Shown one piece after another: positions 52,781-61,054 of a stretch of DNA of 64,000 nucleotides; position 1 is the stretch's first letter; each line of letters starts with the position of its first letter. Made by a program: the position numbers and the translations under genes. This stretch comes from Enhydrobacter aerosaccus (lineage in GTDB: Bacteria > Pseudomonadota > Alphaproteobacteria > Reyranellales > Reyranellaceae): contig NZ_FUWJ01000004.1 in NCBI RefSeq assembly GCF_900167455.1, forward strand, positions 186,001 to 250,000, read 5' to 3'. Under the pieces are notes generated by a model. The model had not been told where the DNA came from, made no database searches, and worked only from the letters and a program-made list of their open reading frames with translations.

Positions 52781-53895
52781 GCTGCGCCGTCCTGGCGCAG
52801 CCAGCGGGCGATCCGTCGCCAGGCATCGTTCAGCACGGCGTGGCCCATAAAAAGGGCGAGATGACTGCAAGGCTCGGTCATCTCTTCCACGACCTCGGAA
52901 GAGACGAGGCGGGCTGCATTGAGGAGCTGCTGCGGTGCGACGAACTCGTCGTCTCGCGCGGCCAGCAGGAACAGCGGATGCCGCACGTCGGCGAGATCAA
53001 TCTCGCGGCCGAGCGCCGGGAAATTCCCTTCGACCAGCCGGTTCTCCTTGAACAGCCAGAGCAGGAGCTGGTGATAGTAGACGCCGGGAAGATTTACCGT
53101 GCGGTCGTACCAGGCCGAGAATCTCTCCATCAGGGATTCCGCTTCGGCCTCGTCTCCCTGGAGCTGAAGGGCCTGCAGACCCTCGGTTCCGATCAGGGTT
53201 GGGCGCAGCACATCCAGCACGCGCCGCCCCAGCATGCGGCCGTCGCCCAAATTGGCGACCTCATCCAAGGCGCTGAGCGGCAAGGCGCGCGCGGTCGCCG
53301 AGAAGAGGGAGGAGCCGGCGTCGGTATCGATAGGGGCGCCGGCGAGCACAAGCTTTCGCACCTTGTTGGGAAAGCGCGCCGCATAGATCAGGGCCATCAC
53401 GCCACCCTGGCAGAGGCCGACAAGATCGACTGGAGCACCGATCTCGTCGATGGCGACGTTGAGATCGGCCAGATAATTGTCGAGTGACAGCAGCCGCATA
53501 TCCTTGGTGGCCGAGCGCCAGTCGGTCACCAAGAGGTGGTGGCATCCCCCATGAAGCAATGTCTCCACAAGGCTGTGGCCGGGTGCAAAATCAGCGACGT
53601 TCGCTTCATGCAGTGCAAAGGGGGCGCACACCAGCGTGGCCGTGCCGTCGCCGCCACTCGAGAAGTCGCGCAGTCGCATGGTCGGCAAATCCAGGCGCAC
53701 GTGATTCGTCGTGCTCCAAGGCGCCTCGTCCGACGGTACCGACGAGGGGTAGGCGGCTGCAGTCATGATCCGCGCGAAGCCGCTCGCCTGTGCCGCGACC
53801 AACTCGCTTGCCGCGATCAGAGGCCAGAAGAACATCTGCGGCGAAAGACCGGCAGAAGGCACGGCGCCCGAAGGGCCGGATGAGAGCGTGGCCAT
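52777..53895 (-). CDS. Cys-nucleophile alpha/beta hydrolase related to PHA synthase
   Basis: This 372-residue protein has nucleophile elbow GLCQGG (Cys162), an acid Asp in LLAARDDEFVAPQ and His in EPCSHLALFMGH, the PhaC-like pattern. It is shorter than class I PhaC (~580) and close in length to PhaC of class III or to a PHA-related depolymerase/transferase. It is convergent with ftsH. A perfect FNR-type box is centred exactly 41.5 bp from ATG 53895 and a TAGCAT hexamer occupies -12 to -7 from it, so a leaderless transcript is likely. Confidence 0.75.
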   Translation of the reverse strand: MATLSSGPSGAVPSAGLSPQMFFWPLIAASELVAAQASGFARIMTAAAYPSSVPSDEAPWSTTNHVRLDLPTMRLRDFSSGGDGTATLVCAPFALHEANVADFAPGHSLVETLLHGGCHHLLVTDWRSATKDMRLLSLDNYLADLNVAIDEIGAPVDLVGLCQGGVMALIYAARFPNKVRKLVLAGAPIDTDAGSSLFSATARALPLSALDEVANLGDGRMLGRRVLDVLRPTLIGTEGLQALQLQGDEAEAESLMERFSAWYDRTVNLPGVYYHQLLLWLFKENRLVEGNFPALGREIDLADVRHPLFLLAARDDEFVAPQQLLNAARLVSSEVVEEMTEPCSHLALFMGHAVLNDAWRRIARWLRQDGAA

Positions 53896-53929
53896 GAACG
53901 AATGCTACGGGACCGCGGCGACACCACGC

Positions 53930-53943
53930 TTGATGCAGATCAA
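53930..53943 (-). promoter_or_regulatory. FNR/FixK-type box TTGATGCAGATCAA
   Basis: Perfect TTGAT-N4-ATCAA, centred 41.5 bp from the minus-strand ATG 53895 with a TAGCAT -10-like hexamer at -12 to -7. This is the cleanest class II promoter candidate in the window. Confidence 0.78.
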
Positions 53944-54127
53944 TTGGTGAACCTAGTCCCAAAATGGTCACTGGTCGGACGGGAGCCCAGACCGGATGCT
54001 CCGCCCAGCTACTGCGATCGGCTCCCGTTCTCCAGCTCGCAGTGCAGCGCCGGCGATGCCCCTTTCCCCAAGGTCGCCGGCGCGTTTTATTTGGGGCCAC
54101 TGCAACGCATCGCGGTTGCACACCGAT

Positions 54128-54150
54128 TGTGACCGATTCGAGACCGTCAC
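54128..54150 (+). promoter_or_regulatory. Conserved upstream element, copy 2
   Basis: TGTGACCGATTCGAGACCGT at 54128 matches the element at 21513. It is 84 bp from the ATG of the paralogous small membrane protein (54212), compared with 86 bp in copy 1. Confidence 0.5.
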
Positions 54151-54211
54151 GCTTTCCGCTTTCACACCGAGTGGAATTTGCTCACCCTCACCTTGGCGAG
54201 TGGAGGAGCCG

Positions 54212-54511
54212 ATGCCGGACGGTCTGTACCTCGATAAGGCTTCGGGGCAAACGGCCAGCACTGTACTGGAATGCTCGAGCGCCTATTCGTTGCCGCTTAG
54301 AAGTACCCACCGGATATGGCGATGGACATTGCGCCTTGCCCTGCCGGCGCTGGTCTGTGCCACGGGCGTGATCCTTTACTGGATCTGGTTCGATTCGGCT
54401 TATGGCCTGACGGGATGGCCGGCCATCGTGATGGGGCTTCCCCTGGTCTTCGAGGCGGCAGCCGTGACCCTGTGGACCGTAACCACGTGGTCGTCGAACG
54501 ATGCGGTCTGA
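54212..54511 (+). CDS. Small two-TM membrane protein, paralogue of the one at 21599
   Basis: This 99-residue protein has a polar N-terminus (~35 residues), then LALPALVCATGVILYWIWFDSAYGLTGWPAIVMGLPLV and VTLWTVTTW, the same two-segment layout and WIWFD-x2-YG loop as its paralogue at 21599. GGAGG precedes the ATG. No known family is recognised. It stands at the right end of the stress island, just before tRNA-Ala. Confidence 0.65.
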   Translation: MPDGLYLDKASGQTASTVLECSSAYSLPLRSTHRIWRWTLRLALPALVCATGVILYWIWFDSAYGLTGWPAIVMGLPLVFEAAAVTLWTVTTWSSNDAV

Positions 54512-54560
54512 CGAGCGGGACAGTCAGCGTCGATGCAACCGGATCGTGTTCCCGCAAAAT

Positions 54561-54594
54561 CAAAGGGCCTAGCCGTTTCCGGCTAAGCCCTTGA
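54561..54594 (-). terminator. Terminator for tRNA-Ala
   Basis: A hairpin with arms around GGGC-C-TAGCCG and CGGCTA-A-GCCC, one mismatch and a GAAA tetraloop on the minus strand, followed by ATTTTG. It starts three bases after the tRNA CCA end, in the right position for its transcription terminator. Confidence 0.75.
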
Positions 54595-54596
54595 TT

Positions 54597-54672
<76 letters not shown>

Positions 54673-54735
54673 GAAATTCGTGCTGGCGGCCGCGAGGTAT
54701 AATTCGCGACCGGCTTGCTTGCAACCGCGTAACCG

Positions 54736-55098
54736 TCAGCGGTCGCCTTCTCCCTTGTCGTCCTCGACGTCGACCTCGATGTCGTCGGCCTCGTCGGCGA
54801 GATCGTCGGTATCCTCCAACGCCTCGTCATCCGCCTCCAACGCCGCATCGTCGTCGCCGAGCGCGACATCCTCGATCTTCTTGTTCTTGGCTGCGGCGGC
54901 CTTCGCGGCAGCGGCAGCCGCGGCGGCGGCGGCCGTCGTTGCAGCCGCAGCGGCCCGGCCGCGCCGGACTTTCACGAAGTCCTCACGATCATGCTCCCGA
55001 CCGCACTTCGGGCACTTGATCGGGCTCTTGTTGAGGTCATAGAAGCGCGCTGCACAATTCTGGCAGGTGCGCTTGATACCCCAGGACGCCTTGACCAC
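54736..55098 (-). CDS. TIGR02300 family (FYDLN acid) protein
   Basis: This 120-residue protein has a zinc ribbon with CQNCAARFYDLNKSPIKCPKC, the conserved FYDLN motif of an alphaproteobacterial family of unknown function. An alanine-rich stretch at about 49-70 (interrupted by a TT pair) is followed by a very acidic tail rich in Asp and Glu. The family is nearly always found beside aroA, as here. The function is unknown; a nucleic-acid or ribosome-linked role is only a guess. Confidence 0.9.
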   Translation of the reverse strand: MVKASWGIKRTCQNCAARFYDLNKSPIKCPKCGREHDREDFVKVRRGRAAAAATTAAAAAAAAAAKAAAAKNKKIEDVALGDDDAALEADDEALEDTDDLADEADDIEVDVEDDKGEGDR

Positions 55099-55193
55099 TC
55101 TGGATCTCCCGGAAATTCCGCTGCGAAGGCCTTTCGACCGCGAGGGAGGGCGTATGTCACGCGTCTTTCACCCTGTCAAAACCAAATTCGGGC

Positions 55194-56588
55194 ATGGTAG
55201 GAGGGCGCCGCGCCGTATTCTTGCCTTTCTCCCGGGAGCCAGTCCTGTCCGCATCCACCGCTCCGCTCAAACTGATCGCCCATCCCGTCGCCCGTCTGAC
55301 GGGTAAGGTCCGCGCGCCCGGCGACAAATCCGTCTCCCACCGGGCCCTGATGTTCGGCGCACTGGCCATGGGGGAAACCGTCATCACAGGCCTGCTGCAA
55401 GGCGAGGATGTGCTGTGCACTGCTGCAGCGCTGCGGGCGCTGGGCGCCGACATCAGCCGCGAGCAGGATGTCTGGCGTGTCCGTGGCTTTGGCGTCGGCG
55501 GCGGCCGTGAACCCGATGACGTCCTCGATCTCGGCAATTCCGGAACCTCGGCACGGCTGCTATCGGGAATTCTGGCCAGCCACCCCTTCACCAGCTTCAT
55601 GACCGGCGATGCCTCCCTGCGCCGCCGCCCGATGCAGCGGGTGATCGAGCCTCTGTCCCGCATGGGCGCGCGCTTCCAATCGCGAGAGGGCGGGCGGATG
55701 CCGCTGGCCATCGTCGGTACGGACGAAATGGTGCCGATCGAATACCGGCTGCCGGTCGCCTCGGCACAGGTGAAGAGCTGCATCCTCCTGGCCGGCCTCA
55801 ACACGGCCGGCGAAACCACCGTGATCGAGCCCCAGGCCACGCGCGACCATACCGAGCGCATGCTGCGCCATTTCGGCGCCGAGGTGCGCGAGGCACCGGT
55901 CGAGGGCGGCCACGGCAAGCGCATCACGGTGGTGGGATGGCCGGAACTCAAGGCGCGCAAGATCGCGGTGCCGGGCGATCCGTCTTCTGCCGCCTTCGCC
56001 GTGGTGGCGGCCTGCATCCGGCCCGACAGCGACGTCCTGATCGAGAATGTCGGTATCAATCCCTTGCGCGCCGGCCTCTACACCACCCTGGTCGAAATGG
56101 GTGCCGATATCACATTCGAGAACCGGCGCGAGGTCGGTGGCGAGCCGGTGGCGGACCTGCATGTGAGAGGCGGCGGCTTGACGGGAGTCGAGGTACCGGC
56201 CGACCGGGCTCCCACCATGATCGACGAATATCCGATCCTGGCCGTGGCGGCCGCCTTCGCCGAGGGAACGACGCGGATGCTGGGCCTGGCCGAACTGCGG
56301 GCCAAGGAAAGTGATCGCCTGTCGAGCGTCGCCGCAGGTCTTGCCGCCAATGGCGTGCAGCACGAGGTCGGGGCGGAATCCCTGACCGTCCATGGCACCG
56401 GCGCGTCGCCGGCGGGGGGCGGCCTGGTGAAGACGCATCTGGACCATCGCATCGCCATGTCCTTTCTGGTCCTGGGGCTGGGCACGCGCGAGCCCGTGGC
56501 GGTCGACGACGGCTCGCCTATCGATACATCGTTCCCCGGCTTCATGACGCAGATGAACGGGCTGGGCGCCAAGATCGAGGCGGCGTGA
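55194..56588 (+). CDS. aroA: 3-phosphoshikimate 1-carboxyvinyltransferase (EPSP synthase)
   Basis: This 464-residue enzyme catalyses step six of the shikimate pathway. Motifs are PGDKSVSHR (Lys45), DLGNSGTSARL, GDASLRRRPM, SAQVKSC, ATRDHTERML, APTMIDEYPILAVAAAFAEG and LDHRIAMSF, resembling class II enzymes (CP4-like; RxHxE as RDHTE). The residue aligned with CP4 Ala100 is Gly117 here. The stop overlaps the cmk start (GTGA). ATG 55194 is the only good start; the first ~20 residues precede the conserved part. Confidence 0.95.
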   Translation: MVGGRRAVFLPFSREPVLSASTAPLKLIAHPVARLTGKVRAPGDKSVSHRALMFGALAMGETVITGLLQGEDVLCTAAALRALGADISREQDVWRVRGFGVGGGREPDDVLDLGNSGTSARLLSGILASHPFTSFMTGDASLRRRPMQRVIEPLSRMGARFQSREGGRMPLAIVGTDEMVPIEYRLPVASAQVKSCILLAGLNTAGETTVIEPQATRDHTERMLRHFGAEVREAPVEGGHGKRITVVGWPELKARKIAVPGDPSSAAFAVVAACIRPDSDVLIENVGINPLRAGLYTTLVEMGADITFENRREVGGEPVADLHVRGGGLTGVEVPADRAPTMIDEYPILAVAAAFAEGTTRMLGLAELRAKESDRLSSVAAGLAANGVQHEVGAESLTVHGTGASPAGGGLVKTHLDHRIAMSFLVLGLGTREPVAVDDGSPIDTSFPGFMTQMNGLGAKIEAA

Positions 56589-57217
56589 CTCAACGTCTGG
56601 TCATCGCCATCGACGGGCCTTCCGCGTCGGGAAAGGGGACGCTTGCCAAGCGGCTGGCGGCCCATTTCGGCCTGCCCCATCTCGATACGGGAATGCTCTA
56701 TCGCGCCGTCGGCTGGATTGCCGCCCAGACCGGCGAGCCGCCGGCGAAGGTCGCGGCCCGGCTGACGCTGGCCGATCTCGCCGATCCGCATCTGCGCAGC
56801 GACGAAGCCGGGCAGGAAGGATCGAAAGTGGCCGTAATGCCCGAGGTACGAGCCAACCTCTTGAAATTCCAGAAGGAATTCTCATCTCAGGGCTCTGGCG
56901 CGGTGCTCGATGGACGCGATATCGGCACCGTGATCTGTCCCGATGCGCCGGTGAAGCTGTTCGTGACGGCGAGTCCCGAAGCACGCGCCGTGCGCCGGTA
57001 CCAGGAGTTGCGCGGGCGAGGGGTGGACACTATAAAACCGCGCGTTCTTGCCGAGATGGCGGAGCGGGACCGTCGCGATAGCGAACGGGCAGCTGCCCCT
57101 TTGAGGGCCGCACCCGATGCCTGGCTTCTCGATACCAGCGAAATGGATGCCGATGCGGCCTTTGCCGCCGCTTTGGCTTTCATCGAGCGCAAGGGCTTTC
57201 GATCTTCCGGGCCATAA
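56585..57217 (+). CDS. cmk: Cytidylate kinase
   Basis: This 210-residue kinase has P-loop GPSASGKGT, LDTGMLYRAVGW, VLDGRDIGTVICPDAPVKLFVTAS and AEMAERDRRDSERA. It phosphorylates CMP and dCMP. It starts at GTG overlapping the aroA stop. aroA-cmk-rpsA is a standard order. Confidence 0.95.
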   Translation: MTQRLVIAIDGPSASGKGTLAKRLAAHFGLPHLDTGMLYRAVGWIAAQTGEPPAKVAARLTLADLADPHLRSDEAGQEGSKVAVMPEVRANLLKFQKEFSSQGSGAVLDGRDIGTVICPDAPVKLFVTASPEARAVRRYQELRGRGVDTIKPRVLAEMAERDRRDSERAAAPLRAAPDAWLLDTSEMDADAAFAAALAFIERKGFRSSGP

Positions 57218-57371
57218 ATCGCCGCCGGCAGATCGAAGACTAGGAGCGGCGATTGGCGGACGGAGCCTCATCCGGCCGTCGGAGTTTCAAAGGCAGTGGA
57301 TCCGCCGGCTCAACCGGTTGGCCGACGGGCGGCAGCGTTTCGCCCGGGATCGAAGAAGGAAGAGGTATTGA

Positions 57372-59105
57372 ATGGCTAAGGGCAGCGCCCTGCGTAAGCA
57401 ACCCGCGAACGACGCCGCGAGTGCGGAGTTCGCAGCACTTCTCGACGAATCGCTCGGCGGTTCGGCAAGCTTCGAAGGCACGGTGGTCAAAGGGACCGTC
57501 GTGCGCATTGCAAACGATTTCGTTGTCGTCGATGTCGGCCTGAAGTCCGAAGGCCGCGTTCCCCTGCGCGAGTTCGCCGCTGGCGGCGCCGCGGAAGTGA
57601 AGGAAGGCGACGTTGTCGACATCTTCGTCGACCGCATGGAAAACAAGGACGGCGAGGCCGTTCTGTCGCGTGACAAGGCGCGGCGTGAGGAAGCCTGGAC
57701 CCTGCTGGAGAAGGCGTTCAATGACCAGGAGCGGGTCATGGGAACGATCTTCGGCCGCGTGAAGGGCGGTTTCACGGTCGACCTGTCGGGCGCCGTGGCC
57801 TTCCTGCCGGGCAGCCAGGTCGACGTTCGCCCCGTCCGCGACGTCGGTCCGCTGATGGGCCAGGCCCAGCAGTTCGCCATCCTCAAGATGGACCGCCGGC
57901 GCGGCAACATCGTCGTGTCGCGTCGTGCCGTCATGGAGGAGACCCGCGCCGAGGACCGTACCCGCCTGATGGGTGCTCTCTCGGAGGGCCAGGTCCTGGA
58001 CGGCGTGGTGAAGAACATCACCGACTACGGCGCCTTCGTGGATCTGGGCGGCGTCGACGGCCTGCTGCACGTCACCGACATCGCCTGGAAGCGCATCAAC
58101 CATCCGTCGGAAGCCCTCACCATCGGCCAGCCGGTCAAGGTGCAGGTGATCCGCTTCAATCCCGAGACGCAGCGTATCTCGCTCGGCATGAAGCAGCTCA
58201 TGAGCGATCCGTGGGACGGCGCCGGTGCCAAGTATCCGGTCGGTCTCAAGCTCAAGGGCCGCGTTACCAACATCACCGACTACGGCGCCTTCGTGGAGCT
58301 GGAGCCGGGCGTCGAAGGTCTGGTCCATGTCTCCGAGATGAGCTGGACCAAGAAGAACGTGCACCCGGGCAAGATCGTGTCGACCTCGCAGGAGGTCGAA
58401 GTGATGGTGCTGGACGTCGACATGTCCAAGCGCCGGATCTCGCTCGGCCTCAAGCAGTGCATGGCCAACCCGTGGGAGAGCTTCGCCGACAAGTATCCGG
58501 CCGGCACCGAGCTCGAGGGCGAGGTTCGCAACATCACCGAGTTCGGCCTGTTCGTGGGCCTGCCGGGCGATATCGACGGCATGGTGCATCTCAGCGACTT
58601 GTCCTGGGACAAGCCGGGCGACGAAGCCATCCGCGACTACAAGAAGGGTGACAACGTCAAGGTCAAGGTCCTCGACGTCGACATCGACAAGGAGCGCATC
58701 TCGCTCGGCATCAAGCAGCTGGCGAACGATCCGTTCGAGAAGGTCGGCGACGTCGCCAAGAAGGGCGACGTGGTCACCGTCATCGTGGCCGGCATCCAGG
58801 ACAACGGCATCGACGTCACGATCCAGGACGGCATCCCGGGCTTCATCCGCAAGTCCGAGCTCAGCCGCGACCGCTCCGAGCAGCGCCCGGACCGGTATGC
58901 CATCGGCGACAAGCTCGACGCCAAGATCACCAACATCGACAAGGCCTCGCGGCGTGTCGTGCTGTCGGTCAAGGCGCGTGAGCTGGACGAGGAGAAGAAG
59001 GCGATGGCCGATTTCGGCTCGTCCGACTCGGGTGCCAGCCTTGGCGATATCCTGGGTGCCGCGCTCAGCCGCGCCCAGAAAAAGGAAGATACCGAGGGCA
59101 AGTAA
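57372..59105 (+). CDS. rpsA: 30S ribosomal protein S1
   Basis: This 577-residue protein consists of six S1 repeats; the later ones have the clear [43 protein letters not shown] and [22 protein letters not shown] pattern. It binds mRNA at the ribosome to start translation. AGGAAGAGG lies upstream of the ATG. A 154-bp leader separates it from cmk. Confidence 0.97.
   Translation: MAKGSALRKQPANDAASAEFAALLDESLGGSASFEGTVVKGTVVRIANDFVVVDVGLKSEGRVPLREFAAGGAAEVKEGDVVDIFVDRMENKDGEAVLSRDKARREEAWTLLEKAFNDQERVMGTIFGRVKGGFTVDLSGAVAFLPGSQVDVRPVRDVGPLMGQAQQFAILKMDRRRGNIVVSRRAVMEETRAEDRTRLMGALSEGQVLDGVVKNITDYGAFVDLGGVDGLLHVTDIAWKRINHPSEALTIGQPVKVQVIRFNPETQRISLGMKQLMSDPWDGAGAKYPVGLKLKGRVTNITDYGAFVELEPGVEGLVHVSEMSWTKKNVHPGKIVSTSQEVEVMVLDVDMSKRRISLGLKQCMANPWESFADKYPAGTELEGEVRNITEFGLFVGLPGDIDGMVHLSDLSWDKPGDEAIRDYKKGDNVKVKVLDVDIDKERISLGIKQLANDPFEKVGDVAKKGDVVTVIVAGIQDNGIDVTIQDGIPGFIRKSELSRDRSEQRPDRYAIGDKLDAKITNIDKASRRVVLSVKARELDEEKKAMADFGSSDSGASLGDILGAALSRAQKKEDTEGK
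58014..58297 (+). repeat. 29-bp exact direct repeat inside rpsA
   Basis: AACATCACCGACTACGGCGC and the next nine bases occur identically at 58014-58042 and 58269-58297, encoding NITDYGAFV in two S1 domains. This reflects repeat domains, not a mobile element. Confidence 0.85.
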
Positions 59106-59130
59106 GTCCTCGGCTGAGAGCCTGAAATCG

Positions 59131-59161
59131 AAGGCCGGTCCCGCAGGGACCGGCCTTTTTT
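59131..59161 (+). terminator. Rho-independent terminator of rpsA
   Basis: A 12-bp perfect stem (AAGGCCGGTCCC, GCA loop, GGGACCGGCCTT) followed by TTTT, 25 bp after the rpsA stop codon. Confidence 0.92.
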
Positions 59162-59247
59162 CATGGCGGATAAGGGTGCCAGCCGCTTTCCTTTTTGATT
59201 CAAGGACTTACCTTGACCCTGCGGCGTTTTGCGCTATTATGACGCCG

Positions 59248-59613
59248 ATGACCAAGTCGGAGCTGATCGCCCGCCTGGCGGCCCGGAATCCCCATCTCTA
59301 TCAAAGGGATGTCGAAAGGATTGTGGCTACAGTCTTCGATGAGATCTCCAAGGCATTGGCCCATGGAGATCGGGTCGAGTTGCGCGGCTTTGGGGCCTTT
59401 TCGGTCAAGAAGCGCGATCCCCGGACCGGGCGCAATCCGCGGACGGGCGAGCAGGTCGCAGTTGCCTCCAAGCGCGTTCCCTACTTCAAGACCGGCAAGG
59501 ATTTGCGGGACCGCCTGAACAAGGAGGCGGTCCGCGCTGCCGGACTCGCACCCGTCGAGGAGCCGTCCGCGGCATCGCCCGGCGCCGAGCCCGTCGCAGA
59601 GGACAAAAAGTAG
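59248..59613 (+). CDS. ihfB: Integration host factor beta subunit
   Basis: About 121 residues: [17 protein letters not shown] opens the HU/IHF fold, and [24 protein letters not shown] is the DNA-minor-groove arm with the Pro tip. The last ~25 residues form an extra Ala/Glu/Pro-rich tail absent in E. coli IhfB (94 residues) but common in Alphaproteobacteria. It bends DNA as heterodimer with IhfA. ATG 59248 is chosen over 59239 because the family starts at MTKSEL. Confidence 0.92.
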   Translation: MTKSELIARLAARNPHLYQRDVERIVATVFDEISKALAHGDRVELRGFGAFSVKKRDPRTGRNPRTGEQVAVASKRVPYFKTGKDLRDRLNKEAVRAAGLAPVEEPSAASPGAEPVAEDKK

Positions 59614-59657
59614 CGCCCCTCGCTTAGGTGCGATGGGCTGTGCCATTGTGGCGCCGC

Positions 59658-60065
59658 ATGAAGATCCTGTATCGCGCGCTGATCCTGCTGTTCCTGCTGC
59701 TGGCAGTGCTGATGGCCGTCAGCAATGCCGGAGTCGTGGCCCTGACTTTGTGGCCACTCCCGTTCACAGTCGCAGCACCGCTCTACTTGCTGATCATCTC
59801 GGTGTTGCTCGTGGGCGTGCTTGCGGGCCTGGCCTTTGGTTGGTGGGCCGGTCGGCACCACCGCCGGCGGGCGCGCGAACACGGCAAGGGCGTGGCGCGG
59901 CTGGAGCGGGAAGTTGCGCATCTGCGTGAGCAGCTTGCGGGGCTGCGTCCGCATGCATCGGCGAGCCATGAGGTCCGCACGCCGGGGCAGAAGGCAATCG
60001 ATCGGCAAAGCGCACTCGTGGCCCCGGACCTGATGCCGTCGCGGCGCGGGCCGTCACCCTCATGA
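59658..60065 (+). CDS. LapA family membrane protein
   Basis: This 135-residue protein has two transmembrane segments (ALILLFLLLAVLMAVSNAGVV and LYLLIISVLLVGVLAGLAFGWWAG) with a short periplasmic loop, and a basic coiled-coil tail (ARLEREVAHLREQLAGL). It is the LapA/DUF1049 type, linked to lipopolysaccharide assembly. Overlaps the next gene by four bases. Confidence 0.87.
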   Translation: MKILYRALILLFLLLAVLMAVSNAGVVALTLWPLPFTVAAPLYLLIISVLLVGVLAGLAFGWWAGRHHRRRAREHGKGVARLEREVAHLREQLAGLRPHASASHEVRTPGQKAIDRQSALVAPDLMPSRRGPSPS

Positions 60066-61054
60066 AGGTCCTGTCGGGTCCGGAGGTCGACCAGGCCCTC
60101 GACGATCTCGCGCTCGTCGACCGCCTGGAGACGCTTTTCCGGACCGGCTGCGAGATGCCGACCCGGCATCATCACACGATTGTCGGTCCGAATGGTCCGG
60201 GCTCGGCCGACGCGACCCTGCTGCTGATGCCGGCTTGGACACGTTCACGCGCGGATGGCGCGTCGGGCCGCATTGGCATGAAGCTGGTGACGGTCTTTCC
60301 CGATAACGGCAAACGGTCGCTGCCGTCCATTTACGGCGAGTATCTGTTGCTCGATGGCGCCACCGGCGCTCCGCTGGCCATGTTGGACGGTACCGTGCTG
60401 ACCAAGCGGCGCACGGCCTGCGCCTCGGGGCTCGCCTCGCGCTACCTGTCTCGCCCCGATGCCTCGTCGCTTCTGATGATCGGCACCGGCGCGCTCGCGC
60501 CCCATCTCATTCGCGTGCATGCCAAGATCCGGCCGATTGCCGAGGTGGCCATTTGGGGGCGTGATCGCGCCAAGGCGGAAAGCCTCGCTGCCGAACTCGC
60601 GGTGTCGCTGCCGCGGGACCTGGGCCGACCGATCGACATCCGCGCGGAAGTGGGCGACCGGCGCGCTGCCGTGGCCCGTGCCGACATCGTTTCCTGTGCC
60701 ACCCTGTCGAAAACCCCTTTGGTCGAGGGTGAATGGCTACGTGAAGGGCAACATGTCGATCTGGTGGGCGCCTTCACGCCGGATAGCCGTGAGAGTGACG
60801 ACAGGGCCGTGCAACGTGCGCGTATCTATGTCGATACGCGCACCGGCGCTCTCAAGGAGGCCGGCGATCTCGTCATGCCGATTGCATCCGGGGTGATCCG
60901 CCCGGATGCGGTGCAGGCCGATCTGTTCCAGCTCGTGCGCGGCGAACAGACCGGCCGACTGCCGGGCGACAGGACCAGCATCACCCTCTTCAAGTCGGTC
61001 GGCGCCGCGCTCGAGGATCTGGCGGCGGCCGAACTGGCCTTCGGCACCGCCTAG
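60062..61054 (+). CDS. Ornithine cyclodeaminase/mu-crystallin family protein
   Basis: This 330-residue protein has GMKLVTVFPDN, the NAD-binding LMIGTGALAPHLIRVHAKIRP, VAIWGRDRAKAESLA and CATLSKTPLVEGEWLREGQHVDLVGAF. The family interconverts amino acids and ketimines (ornithine cyclodeaminase, alanine dehydrogenase, Delta1-pyrroline reductase). Which reaction applies here is unknown. Stop codon is adjacent to the convergent CoA transferase stop. Confidence 0.87.
   Translation: MKVLSGPEVDQALDDLALVDRLETLFRTGCEMPTRHHHTIVGPNGPGSADATLLLMPAWTRSRADGASGRIGMKLVTVFPDNGKRSLPSIYGEYLLLDGATGAPLAMLDGTVLTKRRTACASGLASRYLSRPDASSLLMIGTGALAPHLIRVHAKIRPIAEVAIWGRDRAKAESLAAELAVSLPRDLGRPIDIRAEVGDRRAAVARADIVSCATLSKTPLVEGEWLREGQHVDLVGAFTPDSRESDDRAVQRARIYVDTRTGALKEAGDLVMPIASGVIRPDAVQADLFQLVRGEQTGRLPGDRTSITLFKSVGAALEDLAAAELAFGTA

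Larger units (their letters stand above)
53896..54211. other. Intergenic region, 316 bp
   Basis: Between the hydrolase start (53895) and the small membrane protein (54212). It contains the FNR-type box at 53930-53943 and the conserved element at 54128-54150. I see nothing else: no reading frame with recognisable similarity and no RNA fold. Confidence 0.6.

Noticed and set aside
54900..54960. GC-rich short-period repeat resembling a tandem-repeat array
   Set aside because: It encodes the alanine-rich linker of the TIGR02300 protein, which is a known low-complexity region of this family.
58014..58297. 29-bp direct repeat as a possible mobile or phase-variable element
   Set aside because: It lies inside rpsA in the same frame and codes for equivalent S1-domain residues; it is domain-repeat homology.
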